Below, in pieces: positions 7,564-15,077 of a DNA stretch of 64,000 nucleotides (its first letter is position 1; each line of letters begins with the position of its first letter). The position numbers and the translations under genes were made by a program. The notes under the pieces are model-generated. The model ran no database searches and was not told the origin of the DNA. It saw only the letters and a list, made by a program, of their open reading frames with translations. The DNA comes from Pseudomonas syringae (lineage in GTDB: Bacteria > Pseudomonadota > Gammaproteobacteria > Pseudomonadales > Pseudomonadaceae): NCBI RefSeq assembly GCF_021605415.1, contig NZ_WKEQ01000025.1, positions 1 to 64,000 of the forward strand, in the 5' to 3' direction.

Positions 7564-7844
7564 GGCCGATCACCCGAGAGCGTGACCTTGATGCCGTCGG
7601 CGCGGGATTCAAGCTGCTGAGCGAAGTTGACCGCTTCCTTGTAGGTGAAGCGGAAGCCCTTCACCTTGTCGGTGGCCAGCTCCACGATGTGGTAGGCGCA
7701 CTCGCCCTTGGCGACGACCTGGTAGCGAATCTTCTGCACGGGTGGCTCCTTGCCGATCAAGGCGTAGAAGGCGGCGGTGGCGATGCTTGAGCGAACGTGC
7801 AGGGCCGCAACCCCGTCGACTCGCTGTTGAATGGATGGATGCAT
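7560..7844 (-). CDS. Hypothetical phage protein (94 aa)
   Basis: A Shine-Dalgarno GAGGAA precedes the ATG. The central part (IRYQVVAKGECAYHIVELATDKVKGFRFTYKEAVNFAQQLE) alternates strand and helix and resembles small phage proteins of unknown role. It is the first gene of the coupled set 7844-7061 and follows a terminator-like hairpin at 7949-7973. Confidence 0.6.
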   Translation of the reverse strand: MHPSIQQRVDGVAALHVRSSIATAAFYALIGKEPPVQKIRYQVVAKGECAYHIVELATDKVKGFRFTYKEAVNFAQQLESRADGIKVTLSGDRP

Positions 7845-8326
7845 GGCGATTCCTCGGTGGGGTTGCGTTTATTCGTCAGCACTCGTGCCGCCTGCTGGTT
7901 GCCGTTGGGCGCAGGGGAGAGTGCTCACGGATAAAGGCGGGGCAAAAGAAAGCCCGATCGAAACCGGGCTTTCGGTGGCATCACGAAGACCTCCCTACGT
8001 GAAAGCCTCCCAGGCCCGCTACTGGCGACGGCGTGGGTTTGAATCAACAGCAGTGACCTTGAACTTTGGGGTGGCCTACCGATTGCTCGGCCGGTGCGCG
8101 GTAACACCGTTGGCCCAGATGCCCGCTGCCTGTCCAGGTGTTGGGCGCAGCCTTCAGGCTTACTGCGCCGCGCGGGTGAATCGTTCGTCTACTTCATGGC
8201 CGTATATCCTGATCAGGGTTTCAACTGCGGCGGAGCGCTCTGGCAGTTGGATGCAGGTGGGCGGTTATAGGCCGCGACTTCGTCCGCATCCCGCTGCCCA
8301 CTCAGTGAATGGGCAGAAGTGATACT
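7845..8326. other. Intergenic stretch with a terminator; no convincing gene
   Basis: Short open frames occur on both strands but none has a good start signal or phage-like sequence. The stretch holds a terminator hairpin (7949-7973). It also has a segment (8249-8280, around GGTGGGCGGTTATAGGCCGC) nearly identical to prophage 2 at 59205-59235, where the second prophage is broken. Confidence 0.5.
7949..7973 (-). terminator. Terminator-like hairpin in the leftward arm
   Basis: AAAGCCCG and CGGGCTTT are perfect 8-bp arms around a 7-9 nt loop. Reading leftward, the stem is followed by CTTTTG. Confidence 0.55.
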
Positions 8327-8620
8327 TCAAGCGACTTCAGGCGTGTCTTTGTCATATTTCTTACCGCAGAACATGCAGTAGTTGCCTAGCAAGCTGACCG
8401 TCTCTTTCTGCTCGCGCATTCTGCTCGGCTTTTTGGGGGTGCCTTTTGTGGGGGAGTTGTAGGTCGCCGTCACTTCGGAATAATTCTTCATGCTCACCGG
8501 CCCGCTGAAGATCATCGCGTAGCCGCCGAGGCTAACCTTCAGGCCGGTTGCGCCTTCAGGGAGTTGCTTCGCGAAGTGCTCGGTCAGACGCTCTTCGTTC
8601 TTACTCCTGCAATCACACAT
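8327..8620 (-). CDS. Small Cys-containing phage protein
   Basis: About 97 aa are read from MCDCRSKNEERL, which is preceded by GAGGGT at a normal distance; ATGs two and seven codons earlier are alternatives. The protein contains a CxC at the start and YCMFCGKKY near the end, which together could bind a metal ion. The middle includes LKVSLGGYAMIFSG. It is the first leftward gene after the OL-like sites, the position of lambda N. It does not resemble N, so I give it no function. Confidence 0.55.
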   Translation of the reverse strand: MCDCRSKNEERLTEHFAKQLPEGATGLKVSLGGYAMIFSGPVSMKNYSEVTATYNSPTKGTPKKPSRMREQKETVSLLGNYCMFCGKKYDKDTPEVA

Positions 8621-8917
8621 CGTCATACCCTCGGTTGTCATCCCGCTGCACCCTGTCGCCAAGGTGCAGAAGTGATGCTGTCCGTCCAATTACCGCCGGA
8701 AGGGGCGGGGCGCATTGCATGCCGGGTCATTCACACGGTTCTGGCGTTTCACCATCGAGCAGCCGTCCAGGTTGTTCCTGTCGTTGGCAGGCTTTCGGGC
8801 CTGTCTGCACGCCGGTCGCCGGTAGAGGCAATGCGGTCTGTTGGTTGTTGCGCTGACTGTTAAAGAGCGGTCAGGCCTTTGGCCCTTCGCGGCGGTGTAT
8901 TTCGCTGCGATGAGCCA

Positions 8918-8940
8918 AATATGAACCAACAGTTCATATT
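8918..8940. promoter_or_regulatory. OL-like operator 1
   Basis: AATATGAAC-CAACA-GTTCATATT has perfect 9-bp arms. It matches the site between the repressor and cro genes (10935-10957) at 17 of 23 positions, so both are probably bound by the repressor encoded at 10029. Confidence 0.7.
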
Positions 8941-8947
8941 GCGTCAA

Positions 8948-8960
8948 GTACCATAAGTAC
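8948..8960. promoter_or_regulatory. OL-like operator 2
   Basis: GTAC-CATAA-GTAC has the same half-site spacing (N5) as the other sites. Its centre is about 25 bp from operator 1. Confidence 0.5.
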
Positions 8961-9052
8961 ATATTTTTATGAAAATGGCTGAACTGGTGATTTTTGTCCG
9001 CCGGGCATGTGGGGATTTACGGCTGAAAAGCGCTTCGTTATAGTCGGTAATA

Positions 9053-9068
9053 CTGGATGCATATACAG
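9053..9068. promoter_or_regulatory. Candidate LexA (SOS) box before the prophage DUF1654 gene
   Basis: CTGGATGCATATACAG fits the CTG-N10-CAG LexA pattern. It ends 15 bases before the ATG at 9084. Confidence 0.65.
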
Positions 9069-9083
9069 CGATTGGAGGATTCG

Positions 9084-9398
9084 ATGGCAACGGCGGACAA
9101 GCGGGAAGAAACGACACAACGACAAGAAATCAGCGGGATGGAACGCTTGAACTTGCGAGTCTCATCGATGATCAACCATCCGGTAGCGCAAATTCAGCGC
9201 TGGGTGACGATTCATCGTTTAGATGCGGATGGTGACCGCGAATGGAAAGAGGTGATTGGCCTGCTATCCGAAACGGAAGGCATTGATATGAGCATCAATG
9301 TTGATGCGTCAGTGACTCTCCGCTGGGAAATGACTGTCAACGAAGGCTGCCCAGTGCAGAGCGACGTTGAGCTTGAAGAGGAAGCGGCACCTTTTTGA
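9084..9398 (+). CDS. DUF1654-like protein, SOS-box controlled
   Basis: The protein has 104 aa from MATADKRE, with GGAGG before the ATG. The core aligns with the chromosomal DUF1654 protein at 29474: both share RV..(I/M)IN.P.AQ, then I.RL, a W about 12 residues later and a final aromatic W. DUF1654 is a Pseudomonas family of unknown function. The gene lies between the OL-like sites and the repressor, where lysogeny genes sit in lambdoids. It is also preceded by a LexA box, so it is likely induced by DNA damage. A terminator follows at 9404. Confidence 0.75.
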   Translation: MATADKREETTQRQEISGMERLNLRVSSMINHPVAQIQRWVTIHRLDADGDREWKEVIGLLSETEGIDMSINVDASVTLRWEMTVNEGCPVQSDVELEEEAAPF

Positions 9399-9403
9399 AA
9401 GCA

Positions 9404-9431
9404 AAAAAAACCCGCCTTATTGGCGGGATCT
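9404..9431 (+). terminator. Terminator after the prophage DUF1654 gene
   Basis: CCCGCC-TTATT-GGCGGG is preceded by an A run that becomes a T run on the other strand. It could also serve the convergent lipoprotein gene at 9445. Confidence 0.65.
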
Positions 9432-9444
9432 AATAGGCAAAAAG

Positions 9445-9936
9445 TTACCGTGTCAGCATGACTCTGGCGGTCGCGCCATTGGCTACGGTGGCGGATTTAG
9501 CGACCCAGCCACCTTGCGCTGCCAGACCCCATTGCGTGGGTGCCTGCCACGTTACCTTTGAGCTGATGTAGTAACGCCCTGGAGGGATATCGGCAAATTC
9601 AAAGTTTCCGCTCCCATCAGCTTGCACCACTTTGGTGTATTCCATTTGACGAGAGTCTGGCGGAGCTATCGGACGCTGGGAGACGTAGTTTGTCTGAAAC
9701 CAGAAATCTGAATAACTAGTTGCTGGGAAAAGGTATACGTCGCTACCGGCTCCATACCTGACATCCCCTCCGACAGTTTTCATAAAGACTTGGCCGGTAA
9801 CCTTTCCATTACCGATTTTTTGAAGTTGAGCATATTCCCCAACAGGGAAGGGCGGACGTTCGACTGGCTTCTGATTAGCGCAAGCTGTCAGCATCGATAT
9901 AGAAAGGATTAAAGTCGCGGCGCGCATTCTGTTCAT
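9445..9936 (-). CDS. Putative phage-encoded lipoprotein with carboxypeptidase-regulatory-like domain
   Basis: The protein has 163 aa, with GGAGGG before the ATG. The signal peptide ends in a lipobox (SMLTAC, Cys near 19), so the mature protein should be lipid-anchored. The later part (VQADGSGNFEFADIPPGRYYISSKV) matches the beta-sandwich pattern of carboxypeptidase regulatory-like domains. It lies between the OL-like sites and the repressor, and therefore probably is expressed in lysogens as a surface-altering cargo gene. Superinfection exclusion is possible but unproven. Confidence 0.7.
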   Translation of the reverse strand: MNRMRAATLILSISMLTACANQKPVERPPFPVGEYAQLQKIGNGKVTGQVFMKTVGGDVRYGAGSDVYLFPATSYSDFWFQTNYVSQRPIAPPDSRQMEYTKVVQADGSGNFEFADIPPGRYYISSKVTWQAPTQWGLAAQGGWVAKSATVANGATARVMLTR

Positions 9937-10028
9937 TGGTTCCCTCCAGGATTTCCCTCGACTCTACCATGGCGCAAGGCCACTGCGGTCGTGCAAGTAT
10001 TTCCCGAATCAAGCGCATCGGAATCCTG

Positions 10029-10889
10029 CTAAACCAAATTTGCATTCCAAACCAGCAACACGCGAGCCTGGATGAAGGTGTCTTCGGCCCTGATTGTTTG
10101 AGGTGGGTGGCGTGGATTGTCAGAGAGCATGTTGATTTGCTCGTCACCTACCCATTGAAGCCGTTTGATGTAGAGGTGCCCTTCCCAAGAGAACATGTAT
10201 ATCCCGTCACCTACGAATTCCCGAATACTAATATCGACGAGAAGGGGGTCTCGATGTTTGATAGTGGGCGCCATTGATTGACCCCAGCCAGTCACTATCT
10301 TGAGATGAAAGTGCTCTTGGAACTCGACGCCCATCTCGCGAAGATGTTGGGGGCTCACCCTTACGTCTTGGAGCATTTCTGGATAGTCGTGTGGTATCTG
10401 ACCGCCGCCCATAGCTGCCCGAACATCGTAGTGGGCTATCCAAACCTCGTCGCCAACCGCACCGGGTCGATAATAATCAAGTTGTAGCGCACTGCTCTCT
10501 TCACCCTCTGCGATCGCAAGGAGGCGTCGGCGTGCGTTCTCAGAAAGGCCTTTGCCCTGGTTAGCCACCATGTTCCGCACGAGATCAGCCGCCGAATGAA
10601 AGACCTCATCACCAGCTCCGTCGTGTTCTGCAGGCTTCGAAAAGCTTGGTGCATCGCCGGAGCCATGCTGAAGCCATTCAATCCTAACGCCCAGAGCATC
10701 AGCGATGGCGTTCATCTTGGCGGGGCCAGGCAGTGACTCGCCATTCAGCCATTTGCTTGATGCCTTTGGCGTTACCTTGGCTATTTCCGCCAGACGAGCA
10801 CCTGCGCCCCACTGATCAATCCCGTGAGCGCTTAACGCTTTTTTGAGGCGGGCAACAAAAGCCGCGCGAATTTCTTCTATCTGAACCAT
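10029..10889 (-). CDS. CI-type phage repressor with S24 peptidase domain
   Basis: An N-terminal helix-turn-helix (RLAEIAKVTPKASSKWLNGE, about residues 30-50) is joined to a C-terminal LexA/CI-like S24 domain with the Ser in GWGQSMAPT and the Lys in LYIKRLQ. It should repress the early promoters, bind the GNAC-N5-GTNC sites around 8929, 10889, 10922 and 10946, and cleave itself after RecA activation. The start at MVQIEEI was chosen because operator-like sequence fills the longer frame (to 10934). The palindrome at 10881-10897 overlaps this start codon. Confidence 0.88.
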   Translation of the reverse strand: MVQIEEIRAAFVARLKKALSAHGIDQWGAGARLAEIAKVTPKASSKWLNGESLPGPAKMNAIADALGVRIEWLQHGSGDAPSFSKPAEHDGAGDEVFHSAADLVRNMVANQGKGLSENARRRLLAIAEGEESSALQLDYYRPGAVGDEVWIAHYDVRAAMGGGQIPHDYPEMLQDVRVSPQHLREMGVEFQEHFHLKIVTGWGQSMAPTIKHRDPLLVDISIREFVGDGIYMFSWEGHLYIKRLQWVGDEQINMLSDNPRHPPQTIRAEDTFIQARVLLVWNANLV

Positions 10890-10897
10890 TGGTTCAG
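10881..10897. promoter_or_regulatory. OR-like operator 3
   Basis: CTGAACCATTGGTTCAG is a perfect palindrome around one central base, with half-sites GAAC-N5-GTTC. It overlaps the repressor start, the position of an autoregulatory operator. Confidence 0.6.
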
Positions 10898-10910
10898 CAT
10901 CGCATGCTAT

Positions 10911-10957
10911 TGCATGTACTTTCAGTTCCGACATAATATGTACTGCAAGTTCATAAT
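10911..10957. promoter_or_regulatory. OR-like operators 1 and 2 between repressor and cro
   Basis: AATATGTAC-TGCAA-GTTCATAAT (10935-10957) and a weaker GTAC-N5-GTTC (10916-10928) lie in the divergent promoter region, with centres about 24 bp apart. Confidence 0.6.
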
Positions 10958-10972
10958 TCCTTTGGAGGCCAT

Positions 10973-11212
10973 ATGAGCCCGCTCAAGAAATCGATTGATG
11001 ACGCCGGCGGCGTTCCTGTGGTTGCCAGTGCCTGCGGAAAAACCCCACGCGCTGTTTACAAGTGGATTACCGCTGAATGTCTTCCCCGAACCGACTACAC
11101 CGGCGAAACCAAATACGCCGAGCAAATAGCAGCGCTGGCCGCCGCAAACGGAAAGCCCTTCGAGGCTACATGGCTGCTTGCTGAGGCGGCGCCAGGAAAG
11201 TCCGCTGCTTGA
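10973..11212 (+). CDS. Cro/YdaS-like transcriptional regulator
   Basis: This 79-aa protein is divergent to the repressor and preceded by TTTGGAGG. The segment SIDDAGGVPVVASACGKTPRAVYKWIT is a helix-turn-helix of the YdaS/Cro type found in lambdoid phages, with the recognition helix near TPRAVYKW. It should bind the operators between it and the repressor and favour lytic growth. The length is normal. Confidence 0.88.
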   Translation: MSPLKKSIDDAGGVPVVASACGKTPRAVYKWITAECLPRTDYTGETKYAEQIAALAAANGKPFEATWLLAEAAPGKSAA

Positions 11213-11312
11213 TGATGAACGCACAGTCATTGGCTCGTCCCTGATCAGTTGATGACTCATTTTCTTCGGATTGGCATGGCGCCACTACGGAAACAAATTT
11301 GAGGGTTTACGA

Positions 11313-11735
11313 ATGGAAGATTTCTTGAGGGCCTGCCACGCGACGGTGAAGGAAAGCGGCGCCGAAGAACTGGCCGGGAAGATGTGCATGGCCCACGTGA
11401 GCCTGCTTCAACGCTCGAACCCGGACAACGCAGCCCATCACCTGACCATTGAGCATCTGTTCGGGATTCTGCTGCACACCGATGACATGCGACCACTGAT
11501 TGCGCTTGGCGATCAATTCGGGTTTGACCTTGTGTCACGCGAGAAGCCAACCGCCAAACCATTGATGGTCGCGCTCGGAAATTTGTCTGCCGAATGCGGC
11601 GACGTTGGCCGATTGATCTTCGACGCGGCGGCGGACAACCACATCAGCCAACACGAAAAAGCTCAGGGCGAGAAAGCGATTCTTGAAGCGATCGAGGCTC
11701 TGCAAATTCTTCGCGAGTCGCTAAAGGCCGCCTGA
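11313..11735 (+). CDS. Phage regulatory protein CII (CP76-type)
   Basis: The protein has 140 aa; the start was set at MEDFLRAC behind GAGGGT. The sequence AAHHLTIEHLFGILLHTDDMRPL and the final HEKAQGEKAILEAIEALQILRE match the phage CII/CP76 regulatory family, which activates lysogeny promoters. Its place directly after cro is the lambda cII position. A terminator follows at 11750, so later genes would need read-through or antitermination. Confidence 0.82.
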   Translation: MEDFLRACHATVKESGAEELAGKMCMAHVSLLQRSNPDNAAHHLTIEHLFGILLHTDDMRPLIALGDQFGFDLVSREKPTAKPLMVALGNLSAECGDVGRLIFDAAADNHISQHEKAQGEKAILEAIEALQILRESLKAA

Positions 11736-11749
11736 ATCGCAGGCATAAA

Positions 11750-11778
11750 AAAACCGCCTGGCAGGGCGGTTCTTTCAA
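11750..11778 (+). terminator. Terminator after cII
   Basis: ACCGCCTGGCAGGGCGGTTCTTT forms a GC-rich hairpin with a short T run. It separates cII from rha. Confidence 0.7.
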
Positions 11779-11805
11779 CAACTTGTAAAACACAGTGGGG
11801 CCATT

Positions 11806-12546
11806 ATGAACATGAACACCACCCCCGGCAATACCCCTCATGTCGCGACACCTTTTCAGCAATCAAAAAACGTGTCGCGACACATGTCATCGCGCGAGAT
11901 TGCGGATCTCACCGGCAGCAGCCACGACAACGTTCTGAAAACCATCCGTGCGTTGGTCGCGAAGGGTGTCGTTTCTTCAAACGACACCCCCTATATCCAC
12001 CCGCAGAACGGCCAGGTCTATCGCGAGTTCCTGCTTTCGCAGCGGGATACTTTGGTCGTCGTCTCGGGCTACAGCGTCGAGCTGCGCGCACGGATCATTG
12101 ATCGCTGGCAGGAACTGGAAGCCCAAATGGGTCAGTTCCAGATTCCAGCGACCTACGCCGAGGCGTTGCAGGCCGCCGCCGACCAGGCCAAGGACAATCA
12201 AACGTTGCGTCTGGTGATCCTCGATCAGGCGCCGAAAGTTGCAGCGATTAATCGTTTGGCCGCCGCCGGTGGCGCGATCTGCATCACCGACGCTGCAAAG
12301 CATCTGCAAATTCAGCCGTCGAGGCTCTTCGCCTGGATGGAGCAGAACCGGTGGATCTTCCGCCGGACTGGCTCCGGACGCTGGACTGCCTACCAGCCGC
12401 GTATCACTTCTGGCTGCATGGTTCACAAGGTCACGGCGCTCAAGCCTGACCCAGAAACCGGCGTAGAGCGCGCCGCGTTCGATCCTCTTGTCACCCCGAA
12501 GGGCCTTGCCCGTTTGGCCGAATTCAATATCGGAGCCTCGCTGTGA
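11806..12546 (+). CDS. Rha/antirepressor-type phage protein with KilA-C-like C-terminus
   Basis: The protein has 246 aa. Residues 27-105 (SSREIADLTGSSHDNVLKTIRAL ... QNGQVYREFLLSQRDTLVVVSGYSVELRARIIDRWQELE) are the Rha family pattern. The C-terminal 110 residues (ITDAAKHLQIQPSRLFAWMEQNRWIFRR) match the phage antirepressor KilAC domain. It probably interferes with repression or lysogeny. Two copies of the palindrome TGTCGCGACA lie within the first 80 bases of the gene and might be autoregulatory. The stop overlaps the next gene's start. Confidence 0.82.
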   Translation: MNMNTTPGNTPHVATPFQQSKNVSRHMSSREIADLTGSSHDNVLKTIRALVAKGVVSSNDTPYIHPQNGQVYREFLLSQRDTLVVVSGYSVELRARIIDRWQELEAQMGQFQIPATYAEALQAAADQAKDNQTLRLVILDQAPKVAAINRLAAAGGAICITDAAKHLQIQPSRLFAWMEQNRWIFRRTGSGRWTAYQPRITSGCMVHKVTALKPDPETGVERAAFDPLVTPKGLARLAEFNIGASL

Positions 12547-13337
12547 GCGTTCAAGCAATGTCATGGGCGCTCTCTTTGCCCACTCAAGTTCTCAAGGATT
12601 CCAGCGCACGTCACGTGCTGCTTTGCTTGGCCAACTACGCCGGCTCGAACGGGGCCGGTGCGTTTCCGTCTGCCACCACGCTTGCACAGGACACCGGCCT
12701 TTCCGAGCGCACCGTGCGCTACAAGCTGGACGATTTGGAGAAGTCTGGGCTGATCAAGAAGGGCAATCAGGCGATCGCTGCCGTTCACATTGACCGTCAC
12801 GACCGCCGCCCAGTCGTTTATGACCTTCAACTATTGCGGGGTGCAAATCCTGCACCCCGTGCAGAGCGGGGTGCAGATGACGCAACGGGGTGCAGTTTAC
12901 AACATAACGGGGTGCAGCCTGGAACAGAACGGGGTGCAGCGGCTGCACCCAATACATCAATTAACCATCAAGGAACCGAACAGCAGCAGCCGCATGTGCT
13001 TGCGGATGTGATCGCCGAGCAGGATCAGGCCGTCATCGCGGAACTGGATGACCGCCAACGCTTCGCCATGTTTGCCGCATGGACGCCGAACGAGAAGTCA
13101 CTGGCTGATCAACTCGCCATCGCCAGGCTGCCCGCCGAGGTCATCACCGACAGCCTGCTGGAATCGTTCATGGGTTTCTACGTTGCTCGCCCGGCCTCGG
13201 TGCAAAGCGCGGCGGGTTGGTGTTTCGAGCTGGTGAAGTGGGCTAAGCGAGATCGAACCCGTACTGCCGGCGCTGCTTCGCAGACCGACGAGTTCGACGA
13301 CACAGGTACCGACTGGATGAATGGGGGTTCGAAATGA
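12543..13337 (+). CDS. Phage replication initiator, lambda O-like
   Basis: The protein has 264 aa. The N-terminal winged helix (FPSATTLAQDTGLSERTVRYKLDDLEKSGLIKKG, about 40-75) is that of phage O/DnaD-type initiators. A low-complexity linker (95-150) is encoded by an array of GGGGTGCA repeats. The C-terminal region (TPNEKSLADQLAIARLPAEVI ... FVKW-like) resembles primosome-loading domains. It would bind the origin repeats inside its own gene and recruit the P-like protein encoded next. The start ATGA-type overlap with rha supports coupled translation. Confidence 0.82.
   Translation: MSVQAMSWALSLPTQVLKDSSARHVLLCLANYAGSNGAGAFPSATTLAQDTGLSERTVRYKLDDLEKSGLIKKGNQAIAAVHIDRHDRRPVVYDLQLLRGANPAPRAERGADDATGCSLQHNGVQPGTERGAAAAPNTSINHQGTEQQQPHVLADVIAEQDQAVIAELDDRQRFAMFAAWTPNEKSLADQLAIARLPAEVITDSLLESFMGFYVARPASVQSAAGWCFELVKWAKRDRTRTAGAASQTDEFDDTGTDWMNGGSK
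12837..12950. other. Iteron array, candidate phage replication origin
   Basis: CGGGGTGCA occurs directly at 12837, 12867, 12886, 12908 and 12930, inverted at 12851, and as a partial inverted copy at 12943. Spacings of the last four are 19, 22 and 22 bp. An AT-rich stretch (12951-12972) follows. The repeats are read in all three frames of the surrounding gene, so DNA rather than protein is being conserved. Lambda ori has the same layout inside O. Confidence 0.75.
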
Positions 13338-14035
13338 AATCAGTTTCCAGCGTCGCGGCCCAGGCCATGAGCAAAGTGCACAACGGCGAGTTCATCGAAG
13401 CGAGCAATGAGGTTTCAATTCAAGCCCAGCAGGATCGGGCCCGCGAAACCGGCAAGGTCATCAATCAACTGTTCCGCCAGCTTCGCTCAATCCGCACGGC
13501 GTGGCGGCAGGCATGGCCGGACAAGAAGGCCTACATGGAATCGAAAGCCACCTGGCTCCAGGCGTTCATCGAGAACGGTGTTTGCACTCAGGAGCAGATC
13601 GATATCGGACTGGTCCGGTGCCGCGCGGAGCCGTCCGACTTCATCCCCAGCGTCGGCAAGTTCATTCAAGGCTGCGTGCCAACCCCGGAAATGCTGAATC
13701 CGCCGCTGCCGGGAGTTGAAGCGGCTTACAACCAGGCCATGCGCAACTGTCATCCGGCGATGCGCAGTGTCGCGAAGTGGTTTCACCCAGCCGTTTATCA
13801 CGCCACGGCCGCCGCCGGCTTCCACAGCTTGCCGCTGCTCAGTCGTGAGCTCGGCCTGATCAGCTTTGAAAAACGGTACATGGAGCAGGTTCGCAAGGTC
13901 TGGATGGGCGAGCAACTGGGCCCGGTTCCGGTCGCCGAACTGGCCGCGCCGAAACCCGAGCGCAATCCAGAGGTAGGCAATTCGGCGTTGGCCGAGCTGC
14001 GTGCCATGCGATCGCGAGGTGCTGCCCGTGCCTAA
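13334..14035 (+). CDS. Phage replication protein P-like
   Basis: The protein has 233 aa and overlaps the O-like gene by four bases. The central section (VINQLFRQLRSIRTAWRQAWPDKK, KATWLQAFIENG, IDIGLVRCR, FIPSVGKFIQGC) is the lambda P family pattern, whose members recruit the host DnaB helicase to the phage origin. The C-terminal tail is Pro- and Glu-rich. Pairing with an O-like gene that carries iterons supports the call. Confidence 0.85.
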   Translation: MKSVSSVAAQAMSKVHNGEFIEASNEVSIQAQQDRARETGKVINQLFRQLRSIRTAWRQAWPDKKAYMESKATWLQAFIENGVCTQEQIDIGLVRCRAEPSDFIPSVGKFIQGCVPTPEMLNPPLPGVEAAYNQAMRNCHPAMRSVAKWFHPAVYHATAAAGFHSLPLLSRELGLISFEKRYMEQVRKVWMGEQLGPVPVAELAAPKPERNPEVGNSALAELRAMRSRGAARA

Positions 14036-14237
14036 TCCTCATCTCGCGCCGACTGACCCCGCCGAGTACCGGTTCGCCGTGCACTGCTGCGCTCACAAGC
14101 TCGACCTGACGAGCCAACCAGATCGTGCCGTCGCGCTGTTCGAGCATCCATCGGCCGCCCTGAAGTTCGGGAAATTGATGTGGCCGACCACCTTTGAGGT
14201 GGTTGATCGCACGACGGGGGAGCGGGTATGCGCGTGA
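14028..14237 (+). CDS. Small hypothetical protein in nin-like region
   Basis: The protein has 69 aa from a GTG that overlaps the P stop; GCGAGGT lies upstream. It contains FAVHCCAHKLDLTSQPDRAVALFEHPSAALKFGKLMWPTTFEVVD, a pattern of a small phage protein family of unknown function. It is part of a run of overlapping genes. Confidence 0.65.
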   Translation: MPNPHLAPTDPAEYRFAVHCCAHKLDLTSQPDRAVALFEHPSAALKFGKLMWPTTFEVVDRTTGERVCA

Positions 14238-14530
14238 CCTCGAAGAAACTCCGAGCCTCGGCCAACGGCCAGGACTGCACCGTCCGGATTCCCGGTATCT
14301 GCAACCACAACCCCGAAACAACCGTTCTCGCGCATCTGCCGTGCGGAAAAAAAGGCATGGGCATGAAGGGCTTCGACACTGTCGCGGTGTACGCCTGCAG
14401 CGCCTGCCATGACGCGATTGATGGCCGCGGCGCCGGTGAGGTCGACTGGTGCGACATGCCGCGCGCCATTGCTGAAACCCATGAAGCCCTGATCAGGGCT
14501 GGAATACTCACTGTGAAGGGGGCTGCATGA
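14228..14530 (+). CDS. DUF1364/YbcO-like putative nuclease
   Basis: The 100-aa protein starts KKLRASANGQDCTVRIPGICN and contains ETTVLAHLP, KGMGMKGFD and YACSACHDAIDGR, which are the signature of DUF1364. YbcO of a lambdoid prophage, a putative endonuclease, belongs to it. Four Cys and two His could bind zinc. It would act in phage DNA recombination. It overlaps both neighbours. Confidence 0.85.
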   Translation: MRVTSKKLRASANGQDCTVRIPGICNHNPETTVLAHLPCGKKGMGMKGFDTVAVYACSACHDAIDGRGAGEVDWCDMPRAIAETHEALIRAGILTVKGAA

Positions 14531-14649
14531 GCACCGACCTGGTTCTTAATCTGTTCATCGGCTTCATGCTGATCTTCTTCGGTGGTGTCCTCTGGGGCAT
14601 TCGCAAGCTTGAGCGCAGAGGGCGCATGCGCCGAGGTAACCGCGAATGA
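14527..14649 (+). CDS. 40-aa single-pass membrane peptide
   Basis: The start ATGA overlaps the DUF1364 stop and the stop overlaps the VRR-NUC gene start (ATGA). The peptide has one membrane helix (LNLFIGFMLIFFGGVLWGI) followed by an Arg-rich tail (RKLERRGRMRRGNRE), which predicts a cytoplasmic C-terminus. The ORF is well supported by the overlaps. Its role is unknown. Confidence 0.6.
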   Translation: MSTDLVLNLFIGFMLIFFGGVLWGIRKLERRGRMRRGNRE

Positions 14650-15077
14650 AGCCGGCCATCCCGAAACTGTTCAAGCCGAGGCCCGGCCGCGCCAAGCCCG
14701 TCGACCGTGAGGGACTGGAGCAAGCCGCGCTGATGCGTGAGCTCGAACTGTGCTGCCCGGCGGCGTTCGATTTGATTTACCACGTGCCGAACGGCGGGCA
14801 CCGGGTCAAAGCCGTTGCCGCCAAACTGAAAGCCCAGGGTGTGAAAGCCGGTATCCCGGATCTGGTGCTGAGCATGGCCCGCGGCGGTTACTTCGGTCTG
14901 TACGTCGAATTCAAGGCGACCCCACCGAATGATGCCGCCGTTTCGGCGAGCCAGCAGGAGCGAATCCGCAAGCTGAATGACCAAGGTTATCTGGCCATCG
15001 TTTGCCGGGGGCACTTCGACGCGATGGAGCAGATCCGAGCCTACCTTCGACTCGCTCCTACAGTGGTGGCGGCATGA
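14646..15077 (+). CDS. VRR-NUC domain nuclease
   Basis: The protein has 143 aa. It has E in the N-terminal QAALMRELEL, HVPNGGHR, GIPDLVL and YVEFKA, followed by a Q in SASQQERI, the usual VRR-NUC (PD-(D/E)XK-like) order with catalytic D in PDLVL and E-x-K in EFKA. Such proteins are standalone nucleases in the nin region of phages and probably process recombination intermediates. The stop overlaps the next ATG. Confidence 0.88.
   Translation: MKPAIPKLFKPRPGRAKPVDREGLEQAALMRELELCCPAAFDLIYHVPNGGHRVKAVAAKLKAQGVKAGIPDLVLSMARGGYFGLYVEFKATPPNDAAVSASQQERIRKLNDQGYLAIVCRGHFDAMEQIRAYLRLAPTVVAA

Larger units (their letters stand above)
8621..9083. other. Left operator/promoter region (no gene)
   Basis: A leftward open frame covers most of this stretch but its sequence is not protein-like. 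The functional content is the OL-like sites at 8918-8940 and 8948-8960 and a candidate LexA box at 9053-9068. Confidence 0.5.

Noticed and set aside
7925..8107. A 60-aa leftward open frame with MPPKARFRSGF
   Set aside because: The sequence is the reading of a terminator stem (7949-7973), not a protein.
8690..8962. A leftward frame covering the OL region
   Set aside because: It consists of operator sequence and low-quality peptide with no Shine-Dalgarno.
12837..12950. CRISPR array
   Set aside because: The repeats are 9 bp with 10-21 bp spacers and partly inverted. CRISPR repeats are longer and direct, and no cas genes are present.
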